Shown here one piece after another: positions 56,966-64,000 of a stretch of DNA of 64,000 bases. Every line of letters begins with the position of its first letter. The stretch's first letter is position 1. The stretch is taken from NCBI GenBank assembly GCA_038322575.1, contig JBBQGB010000002.1, forward strand, positions 41,746 through 105,745. Reading direction: 5' to 3'. This stretch comes from JACMOY01 sp038322575. Its GTDB lineage: Bacteria; Actinomycetota; Actinomycetes; Actinomycetales; Angustibacteraceae. Below the pieces are notes generated by a model. The model searched no databases. It was not told the origin of the DNA and saw nothing but the letters and a program-made list of their open reading frames with translations. The position numbers and the translations under genes are program-made.

Positions 56966-58184
56966 GGAACAGCGCGAACACCGGGGGCCGCGCCCGCACC
57001 AGCTCGAGCCGGCCGCCGTCCGCCTCGGCGAGGTCCCGCGCCAGAGCCAGGCCCAGGCCCGTGCTGCCGCTGCTGCTCACCGTGCGCTCGAACACCCGCG
57101 CCGCGAGGGCCGCCGGCACGCCCTGCCCCTCGTCGCTGATCTCGACGACCACCGAGCGCCCCGAGCGGCGCTCGGTGACGCTGGTCGTGCCCGCACCGTG
57201 CTGCAGGCTGTTCTCCAGCAGCGTGGCCACCACCTGAGACAGCGCACCGCGGGTCGCCAGCACGCGGGCGCCGCTGGGTTCACCGCGGACGACGCGCCGT
57301 CCGGCCGACCCGAACGCCGTGGTCCACTCCTCGACCTGCTGCACCAGCACCTGGTCCAGGTCGAGCTCCGACAGCGGCCGCCGCCGGGTGCTGCGCGCCC
57401 GCACGAGCAGGCCGTCGACGACCTGGGTCAGCCGCTCGACCTGGTCCAGCGCGATCCGCGCCTCGTCGCGCACGACGTCCAGCCGCTCGGTCGCCCCGAT
57501 CTCCTCCAACCGCATCGACAGGGCGGTGAGCGGGGTCCGCAGCTGGTGGCTCGCGTCGGTGGCGAAGTCGCGCTCGGCGGCCAGGGCCACGGCCATCGAC
57601 TCGGCGCTGCGCTCGAGCCCGGCGGCCACGCGGTCGAGCTCGGCGACCCCGCTGGCCACCGGCAGCAGGCGGGACTGTCCAAGGCCCACCCGGTCGGCGT
57701 TCTCGGCGAGGGCGGCGAGCGGCGCGGTCAGCCTGCGGGCCTGCCACAGCGCGAGCGCGACCGCCGCGCCGAAGGCGACCACGCCGAAGGCGACCACGAC
57801 GAGGGCGAGCTCGAGCACGGCCGCGTCGACCGCCGAGCGGGGGACGTCGACCCGCACCGTGACCTGCCCCACCTGGCGGGTGGCGGCGTAGGTGCGGCCG
57901 ACCGGCACGGGGCCGGCCTGCACCGTCGCGCCGCCCCGGACCATGATCTGCGCCCGCATCCGGGTGCCGGTGGGGCCGGCGGCGAGGATCGCGTCGATCT
58001 GCTGCAGGTCGACGGCGTCCCGCCGCGCCTGCACCACCACCGCGATGGCCTCGGCGCGCTCGTCGAGGTCACCCAGCGCCTGCCGGTGCACCAGCACGGT
58101 GCCGACCACGAGCACGGGCACCCCGACCAGCAGGACGGCGACCGCGACGACGAGCAGCGAGGAGCGCAGCAGCCGGGCCCGCAC
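56949..58184 (-). CDS. Sensor histidine kinase
   Basis: A 411-residue kinase with an N-terminal membrane helix (~8-32), an external loop of ~90 residues, a second helix (~122-148), a HAMP-like linker, a dimerisation box D-A-S-H-Q-L-R-T-P-L-T-A-L with His213, and ATP-binding motifs L-L-E-N-S-L-Q-H-G (N box), D-E-G-Q-G-V-P and G-L-G-L-A-L. The signal is unknown. It follows its response regulator by eight bases. Confidence 0.93.
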   Translation of the reverse strand: MRARLLRSSLLVVAVAVLLVGVPVLVVGTVLVHRQALGDLDERAEAIAVVVQARRDAVDLQQIDAILAAGPTGTRMRAQIMVRGGATVQAGPVPVGRTYAATRQVGQVTVRVDVPRSAVDAAVLELALVVVAFGVVAFGAAVALALWQARRLTAPLAALAENADRVGLGQSRLLPVASGVAELDRVAAGLERSAESMAVALAAERDFATDASHQLRTPLTALSMRLEEIGATERLDVVRDEARIALDQVERLTQVVDGLLVRARSTRRRPLSELDLDQVLVQQVEEWTTAFGSAGRRVVRGEPSGARVLATRGALSQVVATLLENSLQHGAGTTSVTERRSGRSVVVEISDEGQGVPAALAARVFERTVSSSGSTGLGLALARDLAEADGGRLELVRARPPVFALFLSEAG

Positions 58185-58192
58185 CGAGCTGC

Positions 58193-58861
58193 TCAGGTCT
58201 CGCGCTCGAACCGGAAGCCGACACCCCGAACGGTCGAGATGAAACGCGGCTGTCCGGCGTCGTCACCGAGCTTGCGACGCAGCCACGACACGTGCATGTC
58301 GAGGGTCTTGGTCGATCCGTACCAGTCGGCGTCCCACACCTCGCGCATGATCTGCTCGCGGGGCACCACCCGGCCGGCCTCGCGCAGCAGCACCCGCAGC
58401 AGGTCGAACTCCTTAGCGGTCAGCGCGACGACCTCGTCGTCGAGGTAGGCGAGGCGCGCGTCGACGTCGATCCGCACCCGGGCCGGTACCGCGGGCTCGA
58501 CGGTGCCGCGGCGCAGCAGCGCCCGGGCCCGGGCCAGCAGCTCGGCGAGGCGGAACGGCTTGGTCACGTAGTCGTCGGCGCCGGCGTCCAGCCCGACGAC
58601 GGTGTCGACCTCGTCCGCGCGGGCGGTCAGCACCAGGACGGGGACCGGGTTGCTCTGGGCACGCAGCTCGCGGCAGACGTCCAGGCCGTCCATGCCGGGT
58701 AGCCCGAGGTCGAGGACGACCAGGTCGACGCCGTCGCGCGCCGCGGCGAGGGCGCTGCGCCCGTCACCGTGGACGTCGACGTCGTACCCCTCGCGGCGCA
58801 GGGCGCGCGCCAGGGGCTCGGCGATCGCGGCGTCGTCCTCGGCCAGCAGCACCCGGGTCAT
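58193..58861 (-). CDS. OmpR/PhoB family response regulator
   Basis: A 222-residue regulator. The receiver domain has acidic D-D at 9-10, phosphoacceptor Asp51 in V-L-D-L-G-L-P-G-M-D-G, Thr79 and Lys101. The C-terminal winged-helix domain contains L-T-A-K-E-F-D-L-L-R-V-L-L and V-S-W-L-R-R-K-L-G-D. It is encoded directly before the histidine kinase and its ATG overlaps the stop of the enoyl-CoA hydratase gene (ATGA). Target genes are unknown. Confidence 0.95.
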   Translation of the reverse strand: MTRVLLAEDDAAIAEPLARALRREGYDVDVHGDGRSALAAARDGVDLVVLDLGLPGMDGLDVCRELRAQSNPVPVLVLTARADEVDTVVGLDAGADDYVTKPFRLAELLARARALLRRGTVEPAVPARVRIDVDARLAYLDDEVVALTAKEFDLLRVLLREAGRVVPREQIMREVWDADWYGSTKTLDMHVSWLRRKLGDDAGQPRFISTVRGVGFRFERET

Positions 58862-59691
58862 GGCTGCGATGGTAGGCCGCGCCCGCCGTCGTCGTGCTGT
58901 GCCGCATCGGCGTCGCCGGGCCAGACCGGACGACGACGCTCGGCGAACGCGCGCACGCCCTCGGCCCGGTCCGGTGAGAACGCCACCGCCTGCCAGGCGG
59001 CCTCCTCCAGGTCCAGCCCCGACGCGAGGTCGGTGTCGAAGCCCGCCCGCATCGCCGCCTTGGCCCGGCGCAGGCCGACCGGGGAGTTCGCCGCGATGGT
59101 CTCGGCGACGGCCAGCGCCGCCGTCCGGGCCTCACCGGCAGGCACGACCCGGTCGACGCACCCGAGCGCGAGCGCCTCGTCCGCGCCCAGGCGGCGGGCG
59201 GTGAAGACCAGGTCGGCCGCGCGCGACCACCCCACCCGGCGGGTCAGCAGCTGGGTGCCGCCCCCGCCGGGGATCACGCCGACGCTCATCTCGGGCAGGC
59301 CGACGACCGCCGTCCGGTCGGCCACGACCAGGTCGCACGCGAGGGCCAGCTCGAACCCGCCACCGAGGGCGAACCCCGCCACGGCGGCGATCGCCGGCAT
59401 CGGCAGGTCGAGCACGCTGCGGTACGCGGCGCTGGTCACCGGCCGCTGCTCGCGCAGCTGGTCGTCACTGAAACCGTTGCGCTCCTTGAGGTCTGCGCCC
59501 ACGCAGAACGCCCGCTCGACCGCACTGGACAGGACGACGGCACGCACCGACCCGTCGGCGGCGACCGCGGCGACGGCCGCGCTCAGCTCGAGCGCCAGCG
59601 CGGTCGAGACCGCGTTCAGCGCCTCGGGCCGGTCGAGGACGATCTCGGCCACGTGCTCAGCGGGTCGCTCGAGACGCACCATGGGCCGCAT
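58858..59691 (-). CDS. Enoyl-CoA hydratase/isomerase family protein
   Basis: A 277-residue crotonase. The oxyanion-hole region is A-F-C-V-G-A-D-L-K-E-R; both catalytic glutamates are present, in G-G-G-F-E-L-A-L-A-C-D and G-L-P-E-M-S-V-G-V-I-P-G-G-G-G-T-Q. It should hydrate a 2-enoyl-CoA, a possible partner for the acyl-CoA dehydrogenase 9 kb away. The start is ATG 59691, with two in-frame Met nearby. The 3' end overlaps the response-regulator start. Confidence 0.9.
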   Translation of the reverse strand: MRPMVRLERPAEHVAEIVLDRPEALNAVSTALALELSAAVAAVAADGSVRAVVLSSAVERAFCVGADLKERNGFSDDQLREQRPVTSAAYRSVLDLPMPAIAAVAGFALGGGFELALACDLVVADRTAVVGLPEMSVGVIPGGGGTQLLTRRVGWSRAADLVFTARRLGADEALALGCVDRVVPAGEARTAALAVAETIAANSPVGLRRAKAAMRAGFDTDLASGLDLEEAAWQAVAFSPDRAEGVRAFAERRRPVWPGDADAAQHDDGGRGLPSQP

Positions 59692-59700
59692 GGCGGCACG

Positions 59701-60708
59701 CTAGCCGACCGGCGACCGGCGCAGCACCCACGGCACGACGTGCCCGATCCCGCGCAGGGTGCGGCCACGCAGCTGCTGCACCTCGATGTCGCTCACCGTC
59801 GCCAGCGAGTGCACCGTCGCGACGTCGACGAGGACGGCGCCCGGCCGGGCCAGCGCGGTCAACCGGCTCGCGCGGTTGACGGTGGTGCCGAACACGTCAC
59901 CGAGGCGGCCGACCACCGGACCGGTCGCCATCCCGACGCGGACGTCGGGCAGCAGCTCGTCGGCACCGAGCACCTCGGCGATGTCCAGGGCGATCCGGGC
60001 CGCCGCGGCACCGGGTCGGACGACGAAGAGCACCTCGTCGCCGACCGTCTTGACCACCCGCCCGCCGTGGGCGGTGATGGCGTCGGAGACTTGCGCCTCG
60101 AACCGCTGCACCATCGCGGCCAGCTCTCGCTCGGTGAGCCGCCGCACGAGTCGGGTGAACGAGACGAGGTCGGCGAAACCCACGGCCCGCACCGTCGTCT
60201 GGGGCTGCTCCTCGCCGTCCCGGGGTGCGAGCTCGGCGTCGGCGACGATCCGCTCCAGGGCCGACGCCGCCTGCCGCCGCCACGCGTACACGACCAGCGG
60301 CTCGAGGTCGTCGGCGATCCGCTCGAACAGCTCGGCGGTCGCCCGTGCCGTGGCCAGGTCGGGGCCGGCCGCGTCGTCGGTCGGCGGCGGCCCCTGGCTG
60401 GCGACGTGCTCGGCGAGCAGCTGCACCTGCCAGGTGGCGAGCCGGTCGACCGACCGGCCCACCGCGCGGGCCATCGACAGGGCCGTCGCGTCGTCGAGCA
60501 GCCCGTCGCGCACCAGCGCGACGGTGCCGGCCAGCGCGGCGACGTCCGCCCCGCTGAACGCCTGCTCCTGCTCGCCCGCGATCGGCAGACCCAGCGCCCG
60601 CCAGAACCGGCGCGCCGACATGAGCGAGACCCCCGCCGCCGCGCTGACCTCGCGGCGGCGCAGGGTGCGCGGCGGGTGCAGCGGCCGGGGCGCGTCGGCC
60701 TCAGCCAT
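59701..60708 (-). CDS. Class III adenylate cyclase with Rv1264-like regulatory domain
   Basis: A 335-residue soluble cyclase making cAMP. Residues ~15-110 match the autoinhibitory, pH-sensing domain of mycobacterial Rv1264 (S-A-R-R-F-W-R-A-L-G, then R-L-A-T-W-Q-V-Q-L-L). The catalytic domain has metal-binding F-A-D-L-V-S-F-T, V-V-K-T-V-G-D-E-V-L-F with the second Asp and a purine-contact Lys, G-D-V-F-G-T-T, and V-N-R-A-S-R-L with the transition-state Asn and Arg. All key residues are kept. The ATG overlaps the end of the PH-domain gene by 8 bases. Confidence 0.9.
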   Translation of the reverse strand: MAEADAPRPLHPPRTLRRREVSAAAGVSLMSARRFWRALGLPIAGEQEQAFSGADVAALAGTVALVRDGLLDDATALSMARAVGRSVDRLATWQVQLLAEHVASQGPPPTDDAAGPDLATARATAELFERIADDLEPLVVYAWRRQAASALERIVADAELAPRDGEEQPQTTVRAVGFADLVSFTRLVRRLTERELAAMVQRFEAQVSDAITAHGGRVVKTVGDEVLFVVRPGAAAARIALDIAEVLGADELLPDVRVGMATGPVVGRLGDVFGTTVNRASRLTALARPGAVLVDVATVHSLATVSDIEVQQLRGRTLRGIGHVVPWVLRRSPVG

Positions 60709-61246
60709 CGCGCCCGGGGTCCCGGTCGTACCGGTCGTCGGGGTCCTCTCGCGCCCGGCCGGCAGCGGCGTCGGCCAGCTCGTAGATCCGCCGCTGCACC
60801 GACTCGACGTGCGGCACGTCCGAGAGCACCAGCTGGCCGCGCTCACCGGCGGACTCGACCACGAGCGTCCCGCAGCCCAGGACGCGCTCGAACACGTTGT
60901 GCGAGAACGAGATGTCGTTCACCCTCGCCAACGGCATGTCGCGACCGCTGCGCGCGACGACACCCTGCCGGGTGATCAGCCGTCGGTCGGTGACGACGTA
61001 GTGGGTGGTCACCCAGCGCAGGAACGGCACCAGCGTCAGCACCACCAGCAGCGCCACGGCGACCACGGCCAGGGCCGCCCGCAGCGGCACCTGGGCGCCG
61101 CCGTCCGGCACCCGGGCCGCGGCGAACGAGGCTGCGGGCACCACGACGAGCAGCAGCAGGACCGGCCAGAACAGCGCCTTGGGGTGCGGGTGCAGCTCGA
61201 GCTCGGCCCGCTCGTCGTCGGCCAGCAGCCTGCGCGGGTACGCCAT
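60701..61246 (-). CDS. Membrane PH-domain protein (bPH2/DUF304 type)
   Basis: A 181-residue protein with two hydrophobic helices (W-P-V-L-L-L-L-V-V-V-P, then A-L-A-V-V-A-V-A-L-L-V-V-L-T-L-V-P-F) followed by a PH-like domain: H-Y-V-V-T-D-R-R-L-I-T-R-Q-G-V, M-P-L-A-R-V-N-D-I-S-F and L-V-L-S-D-V-P-H-V-E. It is adjacent to birA in many actinobacteria. Function unknown. M-A-Y-P-R-R at 61246 is preferred as start; an ATG at 61258 is also possible. Confidence 0.88.
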   Translation of the reverse strand: MAYPRRLLADDERAELELHPHPKALFWPVLLLLVVVPAASFAAARVPDGGAQVPLRAALAVVAVALLVVLTLVPFLRWVTTHYVVTDRRLITRQGVVARSGRDMPLARVNDISFSHNVFERVLGCGTLVVESAGERGQLVLSDVPHVESVQRRIYELADAAAGRAREDPDDRYDRDPGRDG

Positions 61247-61304
61247 GGCGGCGATCATGCCGTGTCGAGGTCCTCGCTGCCCACGCCTCGCCGGGGCGGC
61301 CCGG

Positions 61305-62168
61305 TCAGCGCACGTGGACGACGTCCCCCGCCGCGAGCGCGCGCAGCGGTGAGCCGTCCGCCGGCAGCACGAGCAGCCGGCCGTCGTCGTCCACGGACGT
61401 TGCCCGCCCGGCGAGCACGGTGCCGTCCGGCAGGTGCACCTCGACCGCACGACCCAGCGTTCGACAGGCGTCGGCGTACGCCGCGCCCACCCCGCTCGCG
61501 GCGGGGTCCCCGCCGCTGGCCCGCCAGGTGGTGAGCAGGTCGCCCCACGTCCGCAGCACCGCCCGCAGCACAATGTCGCGGTCGGTGGACGCCGCGCCGA
61601 GGGTCGCGAGCGAGGCCGCGGTGGGCACCGGCAGCTCGTCCGCCCGCTGCGAGACGTTCAGGCCCACCCCGACCACCACGCCCGCGCCGGATGGCGTCGG
61701 CACCACCTGGGCGAGCACCCCGCTGACCTTGCACCACTGGCCGCCGTCGGCCTCGACCTGGACGTCGTTGGGCCACTTCAGCGCCGCCGTGACCCCGGCG
61801 ACCTCGGTCAGCGCGCGCGCGACGGCGACGCCGGTGAGCAGCGGCAGCCACGACCACCGGTGCTGTGGCACCTCGGCCGGGACGACGAGCACCGACACGG
61901 CGATCGAGGACCGCGGGGGCGCCGTCCAGGTGCGGTCGCGGCGTCCGCGGCCCTGCGTCTGGTGGTCGGTGGTGAGCACGGCGCCGTCGGCCACCGTCCC
62001 GGCACGGGCGCGGGCCGCGAGCTCGCCGTTGGTCGAGCCCGTCGCGGCGAGCACCTCGACCGACGTCCACGGGCCAGGTGCGTCGACCAGGGCCCGGCGC
62101 AGCGCAGCGGCCCGCAGCGGCGGCCGGGTCAGGTCGTTCCAGGGCGAGGAGCGCGGCGGGTCCGACAC
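61305..62168 (-). CDS. birA: Biotin--[acetyl-CoA-carboxylase] ligase
   Basis: A 287-residue group I BirA without a DNA-binding domain. T-G-S-T-N near residue 44, G-R-G-R-R-D-R-T-W at the biotinoyl-AMP loop, L-K-W-P-N-D-V and K-V-S-G-V-L-A-Q are the family motifs; the usual G-I-G-x-N reads G-V-G-L-N. It attaches biotin to the BCCP part of carboxylases, which fits the adjacent carboxyltransferase gene 37 bases away in the opposite direction. Confidence 0.93.
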   Translation of the reverse strand: MSDPPRSSPWNDLTRPPLRAAALRRALVDAPGPWTSVEVLAATGSTNGELAARARAGTVADGAVLTTDHQTQGRGRRDRTWTAPPRSSIAVSVLVVPAEVPQHRWSWLPLLTGVAVARALTEVAGVTAALKWPNDVQVEADGGQWCKVSGVLAQVVPTPSGAGVVVGVGLNVSQRADELPVPTAASLATLGAASTDRDIVLRAVLRTWGDLLTTWRASGGDPAASGVGAAYADACRTLGRAVEVHLPDGTVLAGRATSVDDDGRLLVLPADGSPLRALAAGDVVHVR

Positions 62169-62193
62169 GGGCCCGAGGCTACGGGCCGCTCGC

Positions 62194-62199
62194 TAGAGT
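62194..62199 (+). promoter_or_regulatory. Candidate -10 (TAGAGT) for the carboxylase operon
   Basis: TAGAGT ends six bases before GTG 62206, consistent with leaderless transcription of the acyl-CoA carboxylase genes. Confidence 0.5.
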
Positions 62200-62205
62200 G
62201 CGCTC

Positions 62206-63804
62206 GTGCCCGACGCCGACTCCACCACCCCCGACCTGCACACGACCGCCGGCCGCCTCGCCGAGCTGCGCTCACGCATGGACGAGGCGGTGCACGCCGG
62301 CTCGGCGCGCGCGGTCGAGAAGCAGCACTCGCGCGGCAAGAAGACCGCCCGCGAGCGCATCGACGCGCTGCTGGACGAGGGCTCGTTCACCGAGATGGAT
62401 GCCCTGGCGCGGCACCGGTCGACCAACTTCGGCGGCCAGGACAACCGGCCGTACGGCGACGGCGTCGTGGGCGGGTACGGCACGGTCGACGGCCGCCCGG
62501 TGTGCGTGTACGCCCAGGACTTCACGGTCTTCGGCGGCAGCCTCGGCGAGGTGTTCGGCGAGAAGATCGTCAAGGTCATGGACCTCGCGATGAAGATCGG
62601 CTGCCCGGTGGTCGGCATCAACGACTCCGGCGGCGCGCGCATCCAGGAGGGCGTCGTCTCGCTGGCGCTGTACGCCGAGATCTTCCGCCGCAACGTCCAC
62701 GCCTCGGGCGTCATCCCGCAGATCTCGCTGATCATGGGCCCCTGCGCCGGCGGCGCCGTGTACTCCCCCGCCATCACCGACTTCACCGTGATGGTCGACC
62801 AGACCTCGCACATGTTCATCACCGGGCCCGACGTCATCAAGACGGTAACCGGCGAGGACGTCGGCATGGAGGAGCTGGGCGGCGCGCGCACCCACAACAG
62901 CCGCAGCGGCAACGCGCACTACATGGCCACGGACGAGGACGACGCCATCGAGTACGTCAAGGGCCTGCTGTCGTTCCTGCCCAGCAACAACCTGGACGAG
63001 GCGCCGACGTACCACGCGGGGTCGGCCGACGCCGAGGAGCTCGACCTCGAGCTCGACACGTTCATCCCCGACTCGCCGAACCAGCCGTACGACATGCACA
63101 CGGTGATCCGGCACGTCGTCGACGACGAGGACTTCCTCGAGGTGCAGCCGCTGTTCGCACCCAACCTGCTGATCGGGTTCGGACGGATCGAGGGCCACCC
63201 GGTCGGGCTGGTCGCCAACCAGCCGATGCAGCTCGCGGGCACCCTCGACATCGACGCGAGCGAGAAGGCCGCGCGCTTCGTACGCACCTGCGACGCGTTC
63301 AACCTGCCGGTCATCACGCTGGTCGACGTGCCCGGCTTCCTGCCCGGCACCGACCAGGAGTGGAACGGCATCATCCGCCGCGGCGCCAAGCTGATCTACG
63401 CGTACGCCGAGGCCACGGTCCCGCTCGTCACGGTGATCACCCGCAAGGCCTACGGCGGCGCGTACGACGTCATGGGCAGCAAGCACCTGGGCGCCGACGT
63501 CAACCTCGCCTGGCCCACCGCGCAGATCGCCGTGATGGGCGCCCAGGGCGCGGTCGGCATCCTCTACCGCAGCGAGCTCGCCGAGGTGGCGGAGCAGGGC
63601 GGGGACGTCGACGCCGCCCGCCAGGGGTACATCACCGAGTACGAGGACACCCTCGCCAACCCGTACATCGCCGCCGAGCGCGGCTACGTGGACGCCGTCA
63701 TCGCGCCGTCCGAGACCCGCCGCCACATCGTGCGCGCGCTGCGCACCCTGCGCGGCAAGCGCGCGACGCTGCCGCCGAAGAAGCACGGGAACATCCCGCT
63801 GTGA
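62206..63804 (+). CDS. Acyl-CoA carboxylase beta (carboxyltransferase) subunit
   Basis: A 532-residue carboxyltransferase moving CO2 from biotin to an acyl-CoA, usually propionyl- or acetyl-CoA. Two halves of the crotonase-like fold are seen: G-C-P-V-V-G-I-N-D-S-G-G-A-R-I-Q-E-G-V and the second-half R-K-A-Y-G-G-A-Y-D-V-M-G-S-K, and Y-A-E-A-T-V-P-L-V-T-V-I-T. Length is normal. It is followed directly by the epsilon subunit and faces birA. Exact acyl specificity cannot be read from the sequence. Confidence 0.95.
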   Translation: MPDADSTTPDLHTTAGRLAELRSRMDEAVHAGSARAVEKQHSRGKKTARERIDALLDEGSFTEMDALARHRSTNFGGQDNRPYGDGVVGGYGTVDGRPVCVYAQDFTVFGGSLGEVFGEKIVKVMDLAMKIGCPVVGINDSGGARIQEGVVSLALYAEIFRRNVHASGVIPQISLIMGPCAGGAVYSPAITDFTVMVDQTSHMFITGPDVIKTVTGEDVGMEELGGARTHNSRSGNAHYMATDEDDAIEYVKGLLSFLPSNNLDEAPTYHAGSADAEELDLELDTFIPDSPNQPYDMHTVIRHVVDDEDFLEVQPLFAPNLLIGFGRIEGHPVGLVANQPMQLAGTLDIDASEKAARFVRTCDAFNLPVITLVDVPGFLPGTDQEWNGIIRRGAKLIYAYAEATVPLVTVITRKAYGGAYDVMGSKHLGADVNLAWPTAQIAVMGAQGAVGILYRSELAEVAEQGGDVDAARQGYITEYEDTLANPYIAAERGYVDAVIAPSETRRHIVRALRTLRGKRATLPPKKHGNIPL

Positions 63805-64000
63805 GCGACACCCCCGCCGCCGAGCCGGCCCTGCGCGTGGTGCGCGGCGCACCCACGCCCGAGGAGCTCGCCGCCCTCGTGGTGGTGCTCGCGGCCCGGG
63901 CCGCCGACGTCCGCCCGGCGACCCGTCGCCCGCGCCGGTGGTCCGACCCGGGGCATGGTCTGCGCTCGGGGGTTCGTTCCGGGCCGGGCGCCTGGTCGGC
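63801..64000 (+). CDS. accE: Acyl-CoA carboxylase epsilon subunit, 3' end outside window
   Basis: The first 66 residues are visible. L-R-V-V-R-G-A-P-T-P-E-E-L-A-A-L-V-V-V-L is the typical opening of the small actinobacterial epsilon subunit that stabilises the carboxylase complex; R-S-G-P-G-A-W-S near the end matches the usual G-P-G-A-W before the C-terminus, so little is missing. The GTG overlaps the beta-subunit stop (GTGA). No stop is reached before the right edge. Confidence 0.88.
   Translation, partial: MSDTPAAEPALRVVRGAPTPEELAALVVVLAARAADVRPATRRPRRWSDPGHGLRSGVRSGPGAWS

Noticed and set aside
1..64000. CRISPR arrays, tRNA or rRNA genes, insertion sequences, prophage
   Set aside because: I saw no regularly spaced repeats, no cloverleaf or rRNA-like segments, and no transposase, integrase or phage structural gene.

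Overview
This is chromosomal DNA from a very GC-rich (estimated above 70% G+C) actinobacterium. The markers are a WhiB regulator, coenzyme F420 biosynthesis genes, a DUF222/HNH (13E12-type) nuclease under an actinobacterial SOS box, many GTG starts, apparent leaderless promoters (TAnnnT 6-8 nt before a start codon) and the conserved actinobacterial order manB / DUF3499 / metallopeptidase / DUF5719 / glycosyltransferase / whiB / cofD / cofE. I cannot name the genus; a Micrococcales or Kineosporiales-like lineage is a guess. No rRNA, tRNA, CRISPR array, transposase or phage gene was seen. Almost all of the window is coding, and no gene-free stretch exceeds about 300 bases except 918-1277, which holds a decayed TolB-like fragment.

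Layout. 1-3.1 kb is an accessory edge: the end of a beta-propeller protein, a propeller fragment, a DUF4825 lipoprotein, a divergent kinase-like protein and a DUF4287 protein. 3.2-12.6 kb is the conserved actinobacterial block: SIS-domain isomerase, Trm112, phosphomannomutase, zinc-ribbon protein, DUF3499, zincin, DUF5719, a large membrane glycosyltransferase and WhiB. 12.7-16.3 kb holds an extradiol dioxygenase and the cofD-cofE-methyltransferase operon. 16.4-20.7 kb holds the HNH nuclease, a GH114-type glycosidase, an AlkA-like DNA glycosylase and a DUF3105 protein.

20.7-48 kb is a large cell-surface polysaccharide region. One minus-strand operon (26.6 to 20.7 kb) encodes a multispanning membrane protein, a polyprenyl-phosphate-type glycosyltransferase, a GT4, a flippase-like membrane protein and a methyltransferase. 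rmlA, rmlD and rmlC supply dTDP-rhamnose, but rmlB is absent. Two secreted wall-active proteins follow (a LAS-type peptidase with five peptidoglycan-binding repeats, and a SpoIID/LytB protein). Then come a two-domain glycosyltransferase, a Wzm/Wzt ABC exporter with a GT4, a second peptidoglycan-binding protein, and a tightly coupled minus-strand operon LCP ligase -> GT2 -> GT28-like -> unknown -> RgpF -> giant glycosyltransferase. The last gene is interrupted by an in-frame TAG. Together these can make activated rhamnose, assemble a glycan, export it and attach it to peptidoglycan.

48-64 kb is mostly conserved metabolism and signalling: an ECF sigma factor with a membrane partner, acyl-CoA dehydrogenase, an F420-type LLM oxidoreductase, UDP-sugar dehydrogenase, a CoA-binding protein, galE, purE, purK, GtrA, a two-component system, enoyl-CoA hydratase, an Rv1264-like adenylate cyclase, a PH-domain protein, birA and the acyl-CoA carboxylase beta and epsilon subunits. 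The most unusual items are the nonsense-interrupted glycosyltransferase, a palindromic repeat lying in frame inside a membrane-protein gene with a second copy 23 kb away, an SOS box that contains the nuclease start codon, and several BldD-like boxes in the whiB promoter.
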